Shown: in pieces, positions 15,541 through 23,983 of the stretch
Layout of the letters: every line of letters begins with the position of its first letter
Numbering within the stretch: the stretch's first letter is position 1
Assembly (NCBI GenBank): GCA_947453415.1
Contig: CANGGG010000013.1
Span: forward strand, 1-47,494
Length of the DNA stretch: 47,494 nt
Source: Bacteroidota bacterium
GTDB taxonomy: Bacteria > Bacteroidota > Bacteroidia > UKL13-3
Direction of reading: 5' to 3'
The notes under the pieces: model-generated
Database searches by the model: none
What the model was told of the DNA's origin: nothing
What the model saw: only the letters and a program-made list of their open reading frames with translations
Position numbers and translations under genes: made by a program

Positions 15541-16863
15541 TTATTTTGTTTTTACACCAATACAATAATAGTCGAAACCTAATTCTTGCATTTCAGTAAT
15601 ATCATATATGTTTCTGCCATCAAAAATGGCATTTCCACGCATTAATTTTTTTACCACTTGAAAATCTGGTGAACGGAAATCGGGCCATTCAGTAACAATT
15701 AGTAAAGCATCGGCATCTATTAAAGCATTATTTTCATTTTTAGTAAATTCAATTTGTTCTCCTAAAATGTGTTTAGCTTCTTTCATGGCAATTGGATCGT
15801 AAGCTTTTACATTAGCGCCAGCAGCTAATAATTTTTCAATGATTACTAAGGATGGGGCCTCACGCATATCATCAGTTTTTGGTTTAAATGAAAGTCCCCA
15901 CATAGCAAAATTCTTGCCTTTAATATTGCCATCAAAATGTTTCATGATTTTATTAAATAAAACCGATTTCTGTGCATCATTTACAGCTTCTACTGATTCT
16001 AAAATTCTCATGGTATAACCATTGTCTTTAGCAGTTTTTATTAATGCTTTCACATCTTTTGGAAAACAACTTCCACCATATCCAATTCCTGGATAAATGA
16101 ATTTATTTCCAATACGTCCATCGCTACCAATACCCTTACGAACCATATTTACATCGGCACCCATAATTTCACAAAGATTTGCAATGTCGTTCATAAAACT
16201 AATTTTTGTAGCAAGCATACTGTTTGCAGCATATTTTGTCATTTCAGCGCTAGGTACATCCATGAAAATAATTGGATGACCATTTAGTAAAAATGGTTTA
16301 TATAATTTACGCATCATGTCTTCAGCTTGTTTGCTTTCCACACCAATTACAATTCTATCTGGTTTCAAGAAATCGTCAATGGCGGCGCCTTCCTTTAAAA
16401 ATTCAGGATTAGAAGCTACCGCAAAATTAAGTTCTGAATTACGCTTTATTAATTCACCTTGAACAGCATTTTTAACTTTTTCGGCTGTTCCTACAGGCAC
16501 TGTACTTTTGGTAACTACAACACAAAACTCATCAATATTTTGACCTATTTCACGAGCAACTGCCAATACATATTTTAAATCGGCACTACCGTCTTCACCG
16601 GGAGGAGTGCCCACAGCAATAAAAGCTACTTCGCATCCTTTAATACTTTCGGCTAAATTAGTGCTAAATTTAATGCGTTCTTTTTCCATATTGCGCAGCA
16701 CCATTTCCTCTAAACCAGGTTCATATATAGGCATGATGCCTTTCTTTAAGTTGTCAATTTTTTTTTGATCTACATCAATACAAACAACTTCAATTCCTAC
16801 TTCTGCAAAACAAGTTCCTGTAACCAATCCAACATAACCTGTTCCTATCACTGCTATTTTCAT
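15541..16863 (-). CDS. ugd: UDP-glucose 6-dehydrogenase
   Basis: Oxidises UDP-glucose to UDP-glucuronate with two NAD+. The 440-residue protein has the N-terminal Rossmann motif GTGYVGL (7-13), VGTPPGEDGSADL at 84-96, the central dimer helix, and the active-site segment GYGGSCFPKD with catalytic Cys266. The C-terminal NAD/UDP-binding domain contains FAMWGLSFKPKTDDMREAPS. Length and motifs are standard for the bacterial family. Uxs follows directly downstream, so the pair makes UDP-xylose. No exact -7 element was found upstream in the 200-base divergent gap shared with ettA. Confidence 0.95.
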   Translation of the reverse strand: MKIAVIGTGYVGLVTGTCFAEVGIEVVCIDVDQKKIDNLKKGIMPIYEPGLEEMVLRNMEKERIKFSTNLAESIKGCEVAFIAVGTPPGEDGSADLKYVLAVAREIGQNIDEFCVVVTKSTVPVGTAEKVKNAVQGELIKRNSELNFAVASNPEFLKEGAAIDDFLKPDRIVIGVESKQAEDMMRKLYKPFLLNGHPIIFMDVPSAEMTKYAANSMLATKISFMNDIANLCEIMGADVNMVRKGIGSDGRIGNKFIYPGIGYGGSCFPKDVKALIKTAKDNGYTMRILESVEAVNDAQKSVLFNKIMKHFDGNIKGKNFAMWGLSFKPKTDDMREAPSLVIIEKLLAAGANVKAYDPIAMKEAKHILGEQIEFTKNENNALIDADALLIVTEWPDFRSPDFQVVKKLMRGNAIFDGRNIYDITEMQELGFDYYCIGVKTK

Positions 16864-17035
16864 ATACTTAAATAAATTTCGCTAATTTTTTATCAGAAAT
16901 ATAATTCACTTCTAAATCAAAAATCAATTTTAACTGCAAATAAAACAATATTATATTGTTTTTACTACTCTTTGTAAAGAAATTAAAGAGAAATAAAAAC
17001 CATAAAATTCGGCCAAAACCATAAAATAAAACTTA

Positions 17036-17043
17036 TATATTTG
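17036..17043 (+). promoter_or_regulatory. Candidate -7 promoter element (TATATTTG) for ettA
   Basis: TATATTTGCC matches the TAnnTTTG consensus and lies 23 bases upstream of the ettA ATG. The predicted transcript would have a leader of about 20 A/T-rich bases. No clear -33 TTTG was found at the expected distance. Confidence 0.5.
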
Positions 17044-17066
17044 CCACCCTTAAATAATAAATTATT

Positions 17067-18740
17067 ATGGCAGACAATAAAATTATATTTTCAATGGCAG
17101 GGGTAAGTAAAACTTTCCCACCCCAAAAGCAGGTTTTAAAAAACATTTATCTTTCCTTTTACTATGGTGCTAAAATTGGTGTATTAGGTTTAAATGGTTC
17201 GGGCAAATCAAGTTTATTAAAGATTATTGCTGGCATTGATAAAAGTTTTCAAGGTGAAGTTGTATTCGATAAAGATTACAAAATTGGGTTTTTAGAACAA
17301 GAGCCTAATTTAGACGAAACTAAAACTGTAGTAGAATGCGTAAAAGAAGGCGTAAAACACATTACTGATTTATTAGAAGAGTTTGAAAACATCAATAACA
17401 ATTTAGCTGATCCAAATTTGGATGGTGATGCTATGATGAAAATTTTGGACCGACAAGCAGTGGTAATGGAATTGTTAGACCAAAACGATGCTTGGGAATT
17501 GGATAATAAATTAGAACAAGCCATGGATGCTTTGCGTTGCCCTGAGCCAGACCAAATGGTGAAAGTTTTATCGGGTGGTGAACGCAGACGTGTAGCCTTG
17601 TGCCGTTTATTATTAAGTAATCCTGATATTTTATTATTAGATGAGCCTACCAATCACTTAGATGCGGAAAGTGTAGATTGGCTAGAACAATATTTAAAAA
17701 CTTTCCCTGGAACTGTAATAGCTGTTACCCACGATAGGTATTTCTTAGATAACGTTGCCGGTTGGATTTTAGAATTGGATCGTGGCGAAGGAATTCCTTG
17801 GAAAGGAAATTACAGTAGTTGGTTAGAACAAAAAGCCAACAGATTAAAAGCGGAAGAGAAAGCGGAAGGCAAACGTGCTAAAGCTTTAGAACGTGAATTA
17901 GATTGGGTTCGACAAGGCGCAAAAGGCAGACAAACAAAGCAAAAAGCTCGTTTGAATGCTTACGACAGAATGATGGGTGAAGATCAAAAAGAAAAAGAAC
18001 AAACTTTGGAATTATTTATTCCACCGGGCCCACGTTTGGGCGATGTGGTTATTGAAGCGCAAGGGGTAAGCAAATCGTATGGCAATAAACTATTATACGA
18101 AAACTTAAACTTTAGTTTACCAAAAGGTGGAATTGTTGGAATTATAGGGCCAAACGGTGTGGGTAAAACTACCTTATTCAGAATGATGATGGGCTTGGAA
18201 CAACCCGATAGCGGAACTTTTAAAGTGGGTGAAACTGTTAAAACTGCATATGTAGATCAAAGCCATAAAGATTTATTACCTGACAAAACAGTTTATGAAG
18301 TAATTAGTGGAGGAACTGATACCATTATGGTTGGAACCCAACAATTAAATGCAAGGGCTTATGTTTCAAAATTTAATTTTGGAGGAAGCGATCAAGGTAA
18401 AAAAGTAAGTGTACTTTCAGGTGGTGAAAGAAATCGTGTGCATTTGGCCATTACTTTAAAAGAAGGCGGAAACGTACTTTTATTAGATGAACCAACCAAC
18501 GATATTGACGTAAATACTTTGCGTGCTTTGGAAGAAGCTATTGAAAACTTTGCAGGTTGTGCCGTTGTAATTTCCCACGACAGGTGGTTTATTAATCGCA
18601 TTGCAACGCATATATTAGCTTTTGAAGGAAACTCACAAGTATATTTCTTTGAAGGTGATTACAGTGCATATGAAGAAAATAAAAAACAACGTTTAGGCGA
18701 CTCAGCTCCGCATAGAGTAAGGTTTAAAAATATTAATTAG
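17067..18740 (+). CDS. ettA: Energy-dependent translational throttle protein EttA (ABC-F ATPase)
   Basis: A ribosome-associated ABC-F ATPase that binds the E site and gates entry into the elongation cycle according to the ATP/ADP ratio. The 557-residue protein holds two ABC domains. The first has Walker A GLNGSGKS (41-48), signature LSGGE (168-172) and LLLDEPTNHLD. The second has Walker A GPNGVGKT (361-368), signature LSGGERNRVHLA and LLLDEPTNDID. The arm insertion of EttA is seen in the first domain (about 90-140) and the basic linker at 255-300 (EKAEGKRAKALERELDWVR). There are no membrane helices. The ATG start follows a clear -7 element, and a 19-bp terminator hairpin follows the gene. Confidence 0.96.
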   Translation: MADNKIIFSMAGVSKTFPPQKQVLKNIYLSFYYGAKIGVLGLNGSGKSSLLKIIAGIDKSFQGEVVFDKDYKIGFLEQEPNLDETKTVVECVKEGVKHITDLLEEFENINNNLADPNLDGDAMMKILDRQAVVMELLDQNDAWELDNKLEQAMDALRCPEPDQMVKVLSGGERRRVALCRLLLSNPDILLLDEPTNHLDAESVDWLEQYLKTFPGTVIAVTHDRYFLDNVAGWILELDRGEGIPWKGNYSSWLEQKANRLKAEEKAEGKRAKALERELDWVRQGAKGRQTKQKARLNAYDRMMGEDQKEKEQTLELFIPPGPRLGDVVIEAQGVSKSYGNKLLYENLNFSLPKGGIVGIIGPNGVGKTTLFRMMMGLEQPDSGTFKVGETVKTAYVDQSHKDLLPDKTVYEVISGGTDTIMVGTQQLNARAYVSKFNFGGSDQGKKVSVLSGGERNRVHLAITLKEGGNVLLLDEPTNDIDVNTLRALEEAIENFAGCAVVISHDRWFINRIATHILAFEGNSQVYFFEGDYSAYEENKKQRLGDSAPHRVRFKNIN

Positions 18741-18778
18741 TTGTTGGTTGTCAGTTGATAGACGATAGACCATCGTTT
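18741..18778 (+). repeat. Degenerate word repeat directly after the ettA stop codon
   Basis: The bases after the TAG read TTGTTGGTTGTCAG followed by TTGATAGACGATAGACCATCG. The AGTTGATAGACGATAGACCAT part recurs with small changes, in inverse orientation, right after the stop of the gene at 27028. Such stuttering words are common between Bacteroidota genes. Confidence 0.45.
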
Positions 18779-18803
18779 TAAAATATTAAATAATTTTATT
18801 TAA

Positions 18804-18845
18804 AACAAAAAAGCCAAAATCAGTAATGATTTTGGCTTTTTTGTT
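18804..18845. terminator. Bidirectional intrinsic terminator between ettA and the glutathione peroxidase gene
   Basis: A perfect 19-bp stem: 18804-18822 pairs with 18827-18845, loop GTAA, core AAAAAAGCCAAAATCA. T-runs are present on both strands. It serves convergent genes on either side. Confidence 0.92.
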
Positions 18846-18886
18846 GCGCTAAGGAATACAATATTTTAAATTAAATAGCTAACAAT

Positions 18887-19462
18887 TTACTTTAAAAACT
18901 TGGCTATTTCTTCACTTAAAGGCTCGGTTCCACTAGGAAAATATTCAACGAAATTACCATTTTCATCTATTAAAAACTTACCAAAATTCCATTTAACAGT
19001 AACATCTTTTACCCCATTATTTTCTTTATTGGTTAACCATTGATAAACCGGATGTTGTTCTTTTCCTTTTACATCTATTTTTTCTGTTAATGGAAAGGTA
19101 ACGCCATAGTTTTTTTTGCAAAATGTTGCAATTTCATCAGCAGTTCCTGACTCTTGGTATAAAAACTGGTTACAAGGAAATCCTATAATAACCAATTTTT
19201 CTTTATTGGCTTCATAAAGCTTTTCTAATCCTTCGTATTGTGGAGTATAGCCACATTTACTAGCTACATTAACCAATAAAACTTTTTTACCTTTGAATTG
19301 GCTAAAATCAATATTCGATTTTCCATCCAATGATTTAATAGATAAATTATAAAAACCTTTTCCTTTTACGGTGTTTTCAGCTTTGCGGTTTTTAAAACTG
19401 TAAAATACAAATGCACCAATTGACAATGCGGATAAAGTGATGATGATTGTTTTCATTTTCAT
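18887..19462 (-). CDS. Glutathione peroxidase-family thiol peroxidase, membrane-anchored
   Basis: Reduces hydrogen and organic peroxides, probably using thioredoxin, as most cysteine-type bacterial members do. The 191-residue protein has the peroxidatic motif NVASKCGYTPQY with Cys70 where animal enzymes have selenocysteine, then IIGFPCNQFLYQE (Cys97, the likely resolving-region cysteine) and VKWNFGKFLID containing the family tryptophan and asparagine. An N-terminal hydrophobic helix (about 4-23) without an obvious cleavage site suggests a periplasm-facing anchored protein. It starts 12 bases after the stop of ispH on the same strand, so the two are likely co-transcribed. Confidence 0.92.
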   Translation of the reverse strand: MKMKTIIITLSALSIGAFVFYSFKNRKAENTVKGKGFYNLSIKSLDGKSNIDFSQFKGKKVLLVNVASKCGYTPQYEGLEKLYEANKEKLVIIGFPCNQFLYQESGTADEIATFCKKNYGVTFPLTEKIDVKGKEQHPVYQWLTNKENNGVKDVTVKWNFGKFLIDENGNFVEYFPSGTEPLSEEIAKFLK

Positions 19463-19474
19463 TATTTAATATTT

Positions 19475-20317
19475 TTATAAAGCTAAAATAGTTTCTTTTA
19501 TTTCTTCCATTTGCCACTGAGGCGTACTAGTAGCACCACAAATACCTATGTTTTCGTTTTCAATGAACCATTCTTTTTTTAATTCATCTTTATTACTAAC
19601 AAAATAAGTGTTTGGATTGTTTTCCTTACAAACATCAAAGAGCACTTTGCCATTAGAAGATTTTAAGCCAGCAACAAAAATTACTTTATCAAACTTTTTT
19701 ACAAAAGTTGGCAATTGTAAGTCGCGGTTACTTACTTGGCGACAAAGCGTATCATTAAAATCAACTTCAATGCCTTTTTCTTCCAATGTTGATTTTAGTT
19801 TATATAAATTTTTTGTGCGTTTAGTGGTTTGACTAAACAGTTGTAATTTTTTTGGCAATTCGTATTTTTCTAATTCATCAAATGTTTCAATAACAATGGC
19901 ATCACCATTGGTTTGGCCAACCAATCCTTTGACTTCAGCATGGCCATGTTTTCCATATATTAGAATTTGTTCATGGTCGTTATAAGCTTCACGAACTCTA
20001 TTTTGTAATTTTAAAACCACAGGACAACTTGCGTCAACAAGTTCAATATTATTTTCCAATGCCAACTTATACGTTTCTGGCGGTTCACCGTGAGCTCTGA
20101 TTAAAACTTTTTCGTTTTTAATATTTTTCAATTGTTCATGGTCAATTATTTGTAAACCTTTAGCTTTTAACCGACTCACTTCTTCATCGTTATGAACAAT
20201 ATCGCCAAGGCAATATAATTTACCTTCATCTTCTAAAATATCTTCGGCCATAGAAATGGCAAAAACCACCCCAAAGCAAAATCCTGAATTATCGTCTATT
20301 TCTATATTTACATTCAT
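19475..20317 (-). CDS. ispH: 4-hydroxy-3-methylbut-2-enyl diphosphate reductase
   Basis: Last step of the MEP isoprenoid pathway, making IPP and DMAPP from HMBPP with an iron-sulfur cluster. The 280-residue protein retains the three cluster cysteines: Cys14 in SGFCFGV, Cys98 in DASCPVV and Cys192 in DTLCRQVSNR. Substrate-binding histidines sit in VHND (H42) and RAHGEPP (H76), and the LFSQTTKRT and GICGATSTPQW segments are present. HGEPP instead of HGVSP is usual in this phylum. The likely partner glutathione peroxidase gene follows. The polyprenyl synthase at 22994, which uses its products, lies nearby but on the opposite strand. Confidence 0.95.
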   Translation of the reverse strand: MNVNIEIDDNSGFCFGVVFAISMAEDILEDEGKLYCLGDIVHNDEEVSRLKAKGLQIIDHEQLKNIKNEKVLIRAHGEPPETYKLALENNIELVDASCPVVLKLQNRVREAYNDHEQILIYGKHGHAEVKGLVGQTNGDAIVIETFDELEKYELPKKLQLFSQTTKRTKNLYKLKSTLEEKGIEVDFNDTLCRQVSNRDLQLPTFVKKFDKVIFVAGLKSSNGKVLFDVCKENNPNTYFVSNKDELKKEWFIENENIGICGATSTPQWQMEEIKETILAL

Positions 20318-20701
20318 AAAACTTTACAATATTAAACTTTTATAGTACTTTTTAGTTTTAACTAGCAAGAAAATATTTTATTCAAATTATAAGCATCCTA
20401 TTTAATACTTATCAAAATGTTAGAATTTATTGATAAAATATAATGATATCAATAAAAACGAATCATTAAAAAATTGTATTTATTCCTATAAAATGATTTC
20501 TAAAACTATTGAAAAAGGCAATCAAAATTTATTTTTTAAAACTCTTTATTTTAAAAAATAAAAGTACAATTGCTTTAAAGCAGCTACAACTATATTTTTT
20601 ATCAAATTTTTATATAAAAAAAATGTAGTACGTTTGTCTTTAAATATTGATTTATTTTTTTGGTAAATCAACAATAAATAAGCATTTTTAGAAAAAAAAT
20701 A
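20318..20701. other. Intergenic region between ispH and maeB
   Basis: These 384 bases separate two divergent genes and are extremely A/T-rich. The only interpretable signal is the -7 element at 20629-20636 for maeB. I saw no open frame with coding character, no tRNA, no stable GC-containing hairpin and no riboswitch-like structure. No exact minus-strand -7 element for ispH was found. Confidence 0.6.
20629..20636 (+). promoter_or_regulatory. Candidate -7 promoter element (TACGTTTG) for maeB
   Basis: TACGTTTG matches TAnnTTTG exactly, with a T-rich stretch (ATCAAATTTT, ending near 20610) at about the -33 position. It lies 66 bases upstream of the maeB ATG. Confidence 0.5.
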
Positions 20702-22960
20702 ATGAGTCAATTAAAAGAAGACGCTTTAAATTATCACAGTAAAGGACGCCCAGGGAAAATAGCCGTGGTGCCTACAAAACCTACCAATACCAAACGCGAT
20801 TTAAGTTTAGCATACTCACCGGGAGTAGCAGAACCGTGCTTAGCCATTGCCGAAAATCCAGATGATGTTTATAAATATACATCCAAGGGAAACTTGGTAG
20901 CAGTAATTTCGAACGGAACTGCAGTACTTGGTCTTGGCGATATTGGTCCCGAAGCATCAAAACCAGTAATGGAAGGAAAAGCAATTTTGTTTAAAATATT
21001 TGCCGATATTGATGTTTTTGATATTGAAATAAACACAAAAGATACCGAAGAATTTATAAATACAGTTAAAAACATAGCCTGTACATTTGGCGGAATAAAT
21101 TTAGAAGATATAAAAGCACCTGAATGTTTTGAAATAGAAAGACGTTTAAAGGAAGAATTAAACATTCCTATTATGCACGATGATCAGCATGGAACAGCTA
21201 TAATTACAGGTGCTGCATTATTAAACTCATTAGAAATAGTAGGTAAAAAAATCAGTGATATTCAAGTAGTTTATAATGGTGCCGGTGCTGCTGCTATAAG
21301 TTGTGCAAAAATAATGATGGCATTAGGTGTGAAAAAGGAAAACTTAATCATGTGCGATAGCAAAGGAGTGATAAGAACCGACAGCCCAAATTTAGACGAA
21401 ACTAAAAAACAATTTGCCACTTCTCGCAATATAAATTCACTACAAGAAGCTATGTTAAATTCCGATGTATTTGTTGGATTATCGAAAGCCGATGTGGTTA
21501 CACAAGATATGTTGCGCAGCATGGCAAAAGATTGTGTTGTTTTTGCTTTAGCAAATCCAAATCCTGAAATTTCTTATGAACTTGCCATAGCCTCACGCCC
21601 AGATATTATTATAGCTACCGGACGAAGCGATTATCCTAACCAAGTTAATAATGTATTAGGTTTTCCATATATTTTTAGAGGAGCATTAGATGTTAGAGCC
21701 AGCAAAATAACTGAGGAAATGAAAATTGCAGCAGTTTATGCCTTAGCAAAATTAACCAAAGAACCCGTTCCAGAAATTGTAAATTTAGCTTACAATGAAA
21801 AAAATGTAATATTTGGTAAAAACTATATCATTCCAAAACCTATTGATCCTCGTTTAATTACAACGGTTTCCCCAGCAGTGGCAAAAGCTGCTATGGATTG
21901 TGGTGTAGCAAAAAATCCTATTCACGATTGGGATAAATATAATAATCAACTATTAGCAAGATTAGGAAAAGAAAGTAATTTTATAAGGGCAATAACTGAT
22001 AAAGCTAAAAATGAACCTAAAAGGGTTGTTTTTACTGAAGCTGATAATTATAAAATATTACGTGCCGCGCAAATAGTAAAAGATGAAGGAATAGCCATTC
22101 CAATTTTACTTGGAAACAAAAAGAAAATTGCAGTAATTATTGCTGAAAACAATATAAAATTGAATGATGTAATTATTATTGACCCACAAGAAGAAGAGGC
22201 CAAATGCAATGCTTTTGCTGACATATTTTTTAATAAACGCCAAAGAAAAGGAGTTACTTTACACGAAGCCAGAAAACTGATGCAAGATAGAAATTATTAT
22301 GCACCAATGATGGTAGAAATGGGCGAAGCCGATGCTTTAATTAGTGGTTTAACCAAAAATTATCCTACTTCCATTAAGCCCGCATTACAAATTTTAGGAA
22401 AAGAGGAAGGAACTAAAAATGTTGCTGGAATGTATATTATGCTAACTAATAAAGGCACTTTATTTTTTTCTGATACCACAGTTAATCGTTTTCCAAGTGC
22501 CGATGATTTAGTTGACATTACTTACTCGACTTATAAAGCAGTAAAAAAATTCAATATGGAGCCACGAATTGCTTTGTTAAGTTATAGCAATTTTGGATCA
22601 GCTGGTGGCGAAGTGCCTGAAAAAATGAATCAAGTTCGTAAAACTTTAAAAGAACTTTATCCATTTATGGTTGTTGATGGTGATATACAAGCCAACATTG
22701 CTTTAAACCAAAAATTATTAGCAAGTAATTTTCCTTTCAGTGAGTTAAATGGGGATCCAGTAAATACATTCATTTTTCCATCACTTTCATCAGGAAATAT
22801 TACTTATAAAATGTTGCAAGAATTAGGATCTGTAGAAGCCATAGGACCCATACTTTTAGGATTAAAAAAATCTGCTCATGTATTACAATTGGGAAGTAGT
22901 GTACGTGAAATAGTAAATATGGTTACCATTGCCGTAGTTGATGCTCAAAGTAAGTCATAA
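20702..22960 (+). CDS. maeB: NADP-dependent malic enzyme with phosphotransacetylase-like C-terminal domain
   Basis: Decarboxylates malate to pyruvate. The 752-residue protein is the large MaeB form. The malic enzyme part (about 1-420) has [35 protein letters not shown] with metal-binding acids, [11 protein letters not shown], and the nucleotide site [15 protein letters not shown]. The second half (about 430-750) resembles phosphate acetyltransferase ([48 protein letters not shown]). In studied MaeB enzymes this domain is regulatory rather than an active transacetylase. A polyprenyl synthase gene follows 33 bases later on the same strand. Confidence 0.95.
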   Translation: MSQLKEDALNYHSKGRPGKIAVVPTKPTNTKRDLSLAYSPGVAEPCLAIAENPDDVYKYTSKGNLVAVISNGTAVLGLGDIGPEASKPVMEGKAILFKIFADIDVFDIEINTKDTEEFINTVKNIACTFGGINLEDIKAPECFEIERRLKEELNIPIMHDDQHGTAIITGAALLNSLEIVGKKISDIQVVYNGAGAAAISCAKIMMALGVKKENLIMCDSKGVIRTDSPNLDETKKQFATSRNINSLQEAMLNSDVFVGLSKADVVTQDMLRSMAKDCVVFALANPNPEISYELAIASRPDIIIATGRSDYPNQVNNVLGFPYIFRGALDVRASKITEEMKIAAVYALAKLTKEPVPEIVNLAYNEKNVIFGKNYIIPKPIDPRLITTVSPAVAKAAMDCGVAKNPIHDWDKYNNQLLARLGKESNFIRAITDKAKNEPKRVVFTEADNYKILRAAQIVKDEGIAIPILLGNKKKIAVIIAENNIKLNDVIIIDPQEEEAKCNAFADIFFNKRQRKGVTLHEARKLMQDRNYYAPMMVEMGEADALISGLTKNYPTSIKPALQILGKEEGTKNVAGMYIMLTNKGTLFFSDTTVNRFPSADDLVDITYSTYKAVKKFNMEPRIALLSYSNFGSAGGEVPEKMNQVRKTLKELYPFMVVDGDIQANIALNQKLLASNFPFSELNGDPVNTFIFPSLSSGNITYKMLQELGSVEAIGPILLGLKKSAHVLQLGSSVREIVNMVTIAVVDAQSKS

Positions 22961-22993
22961 AATTGCAAAGCATAAAAAATAAAAATATTAACA

Positions 22994-23965
22994 TTGAGTC
23001 AAATTAATAATATTAAACAACCAATAGCCAACGAGCTTGATTTGTTTGAAGACAAGTTTAAAATTGCTATGAAAAGCAATGTGGCTTTGCTTGATACTAT
23101 TATGACTTATATAGTAAAACGCAAAGGCAAACAAGTAAGGCCAATGTTTGTGTTTTATTGTGCAAAATTATTTGGTGGGGTAACAGATGCCACCTATCGT
23201 GGGGCTAGTTTGGTAGAGCTTTTACATACTGCAACTTTGGTTCACGATGATGTGGTAGATGACAGCGATGAACGTAGGGGATTTTTTAGTATCAATGCTT
23301 TATGGAAAAATAAAATTGCTGTTTTAGTGGGTGATTATTTGCTTTCAAAAGGATTGCTTTTAGCAATAAGAAATAAAGATTTTCAATTACTAGAAATTGT
23401 TAGTACGGCAGTAGAACAGATGAGTGAAGGCGAGCTATTACAGATAGAAAAAGCCCGAAACTTAAATCTTTCTGAAGAAATTTATTATGATATTATTCGC
23501 AAAAAAACTGCTTCGTTAATAGCCTCTTGCTGCGCAATAGGAGCTGCTAGTGCTGGCGCTAATGAGGAACAAATAGAACAAATGCGTTTGTTTGGTGAAT
23601 GTATAGGAATTGCATTTCAAATAAAAGACGATTTATTGGATTATGGCGAAGAAGATATAGGCAAACCAACGGGAATTGATTTAAAGGAAAAAAAACTCAC
23701 ATTACCCATTATTTATACCATCAATCATGCGGATAAAACCACGCGTAATTTTATTATAAATTCTATAAAAAATCACAATACTGATAAAAAACGTGTAGCA
23801 GAAGTAATAAAGTATGTAAACGAACACGATGGCATCAAATACACACGCAAAGCCATGGTTGAATACAAAGAAAAAGCATTGACCATTTTAGCATTGCAAA
23901 GCAACCGTGAAATAGCTGATAAACTAGCCATGTTGGTGGAATACATTATAGATAGAAAGCACTAA
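22994..23965 (+). CDS. Polyprenyl diphosphate synthase (trans-isoprenyl, IspB-like)
   Basis: Builds a long all-trans isoprenoid chain from IPP and an allylic primer, most likely the side chain of menaquinone. The 323-residue protein carries the first aspartate-rich motif LVHDDVVDDSDERRG (D85-D90), the second motif FQIKDDLLDYG near 215, and the KKTASLIASCC helix. The start is TTG at 22994. The residues it encodes (NNIKQPIANELDLFEDKF) match the conserved N-terminus of relatives, so the first internal ATG, at residue 27, is too late. Chain length cannot be predicted safely by eye. It is in an apparent operon with maeB. Confidence 0.9.
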   Translation: MSQINNIKQPIANELDLFEDKFKIAMKSNVALLDTIMTYIVKRKGKQVRPMFVFYCAKLFGGVTDATYRGASLVELLHTATLVHDDVVDDSDERRGFFSINALWKNKIAVLVGDYLLSKGLLLAIRNKDFQLLEIVSTAVEQMSEGELLQIEKARNLNLSEEIYYDIIRKKTASLIASCCAIGAASAGANEEQIEQMRLFGECIGIAFQIKDDLLDYGEEDIGKPTGIDLKEKKLTLPIIYTINHADKTTRNFIINSIKNHNTDKKRVAEVIKYVNEHDGIKYTRKAMVEYKEKALTILALQSNREIADKLAMLVEYIIDRKH

Positions 23966-23983
23966 TTTAATAATTTAGTGCTT
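23957..23983. terminator. Hairpin at the junction of two convergent genes
   Basis: A 9-bp perfect stem, AAGCACTAA (23957-23965) with TTAGTGCTT (23975-23983). It contains the stop codons of both the polyprenyl synthase gene and the convergent type IX cargo gene. No clear T-run follows on either side, so terminator function is uncertain. Confidence 0.4.

Noticed and set aside
17276-17653. Antisense open frame over ettA
   Set aside because: It lies opposite a strongly conserved gene and has no family features; it is a shadow of codon use on the other strand.
20869-21165. Antisense open frame over maeB
   Set aside because: Same reasoning: no motifs, and the plus strand is a clear malic enzyme.
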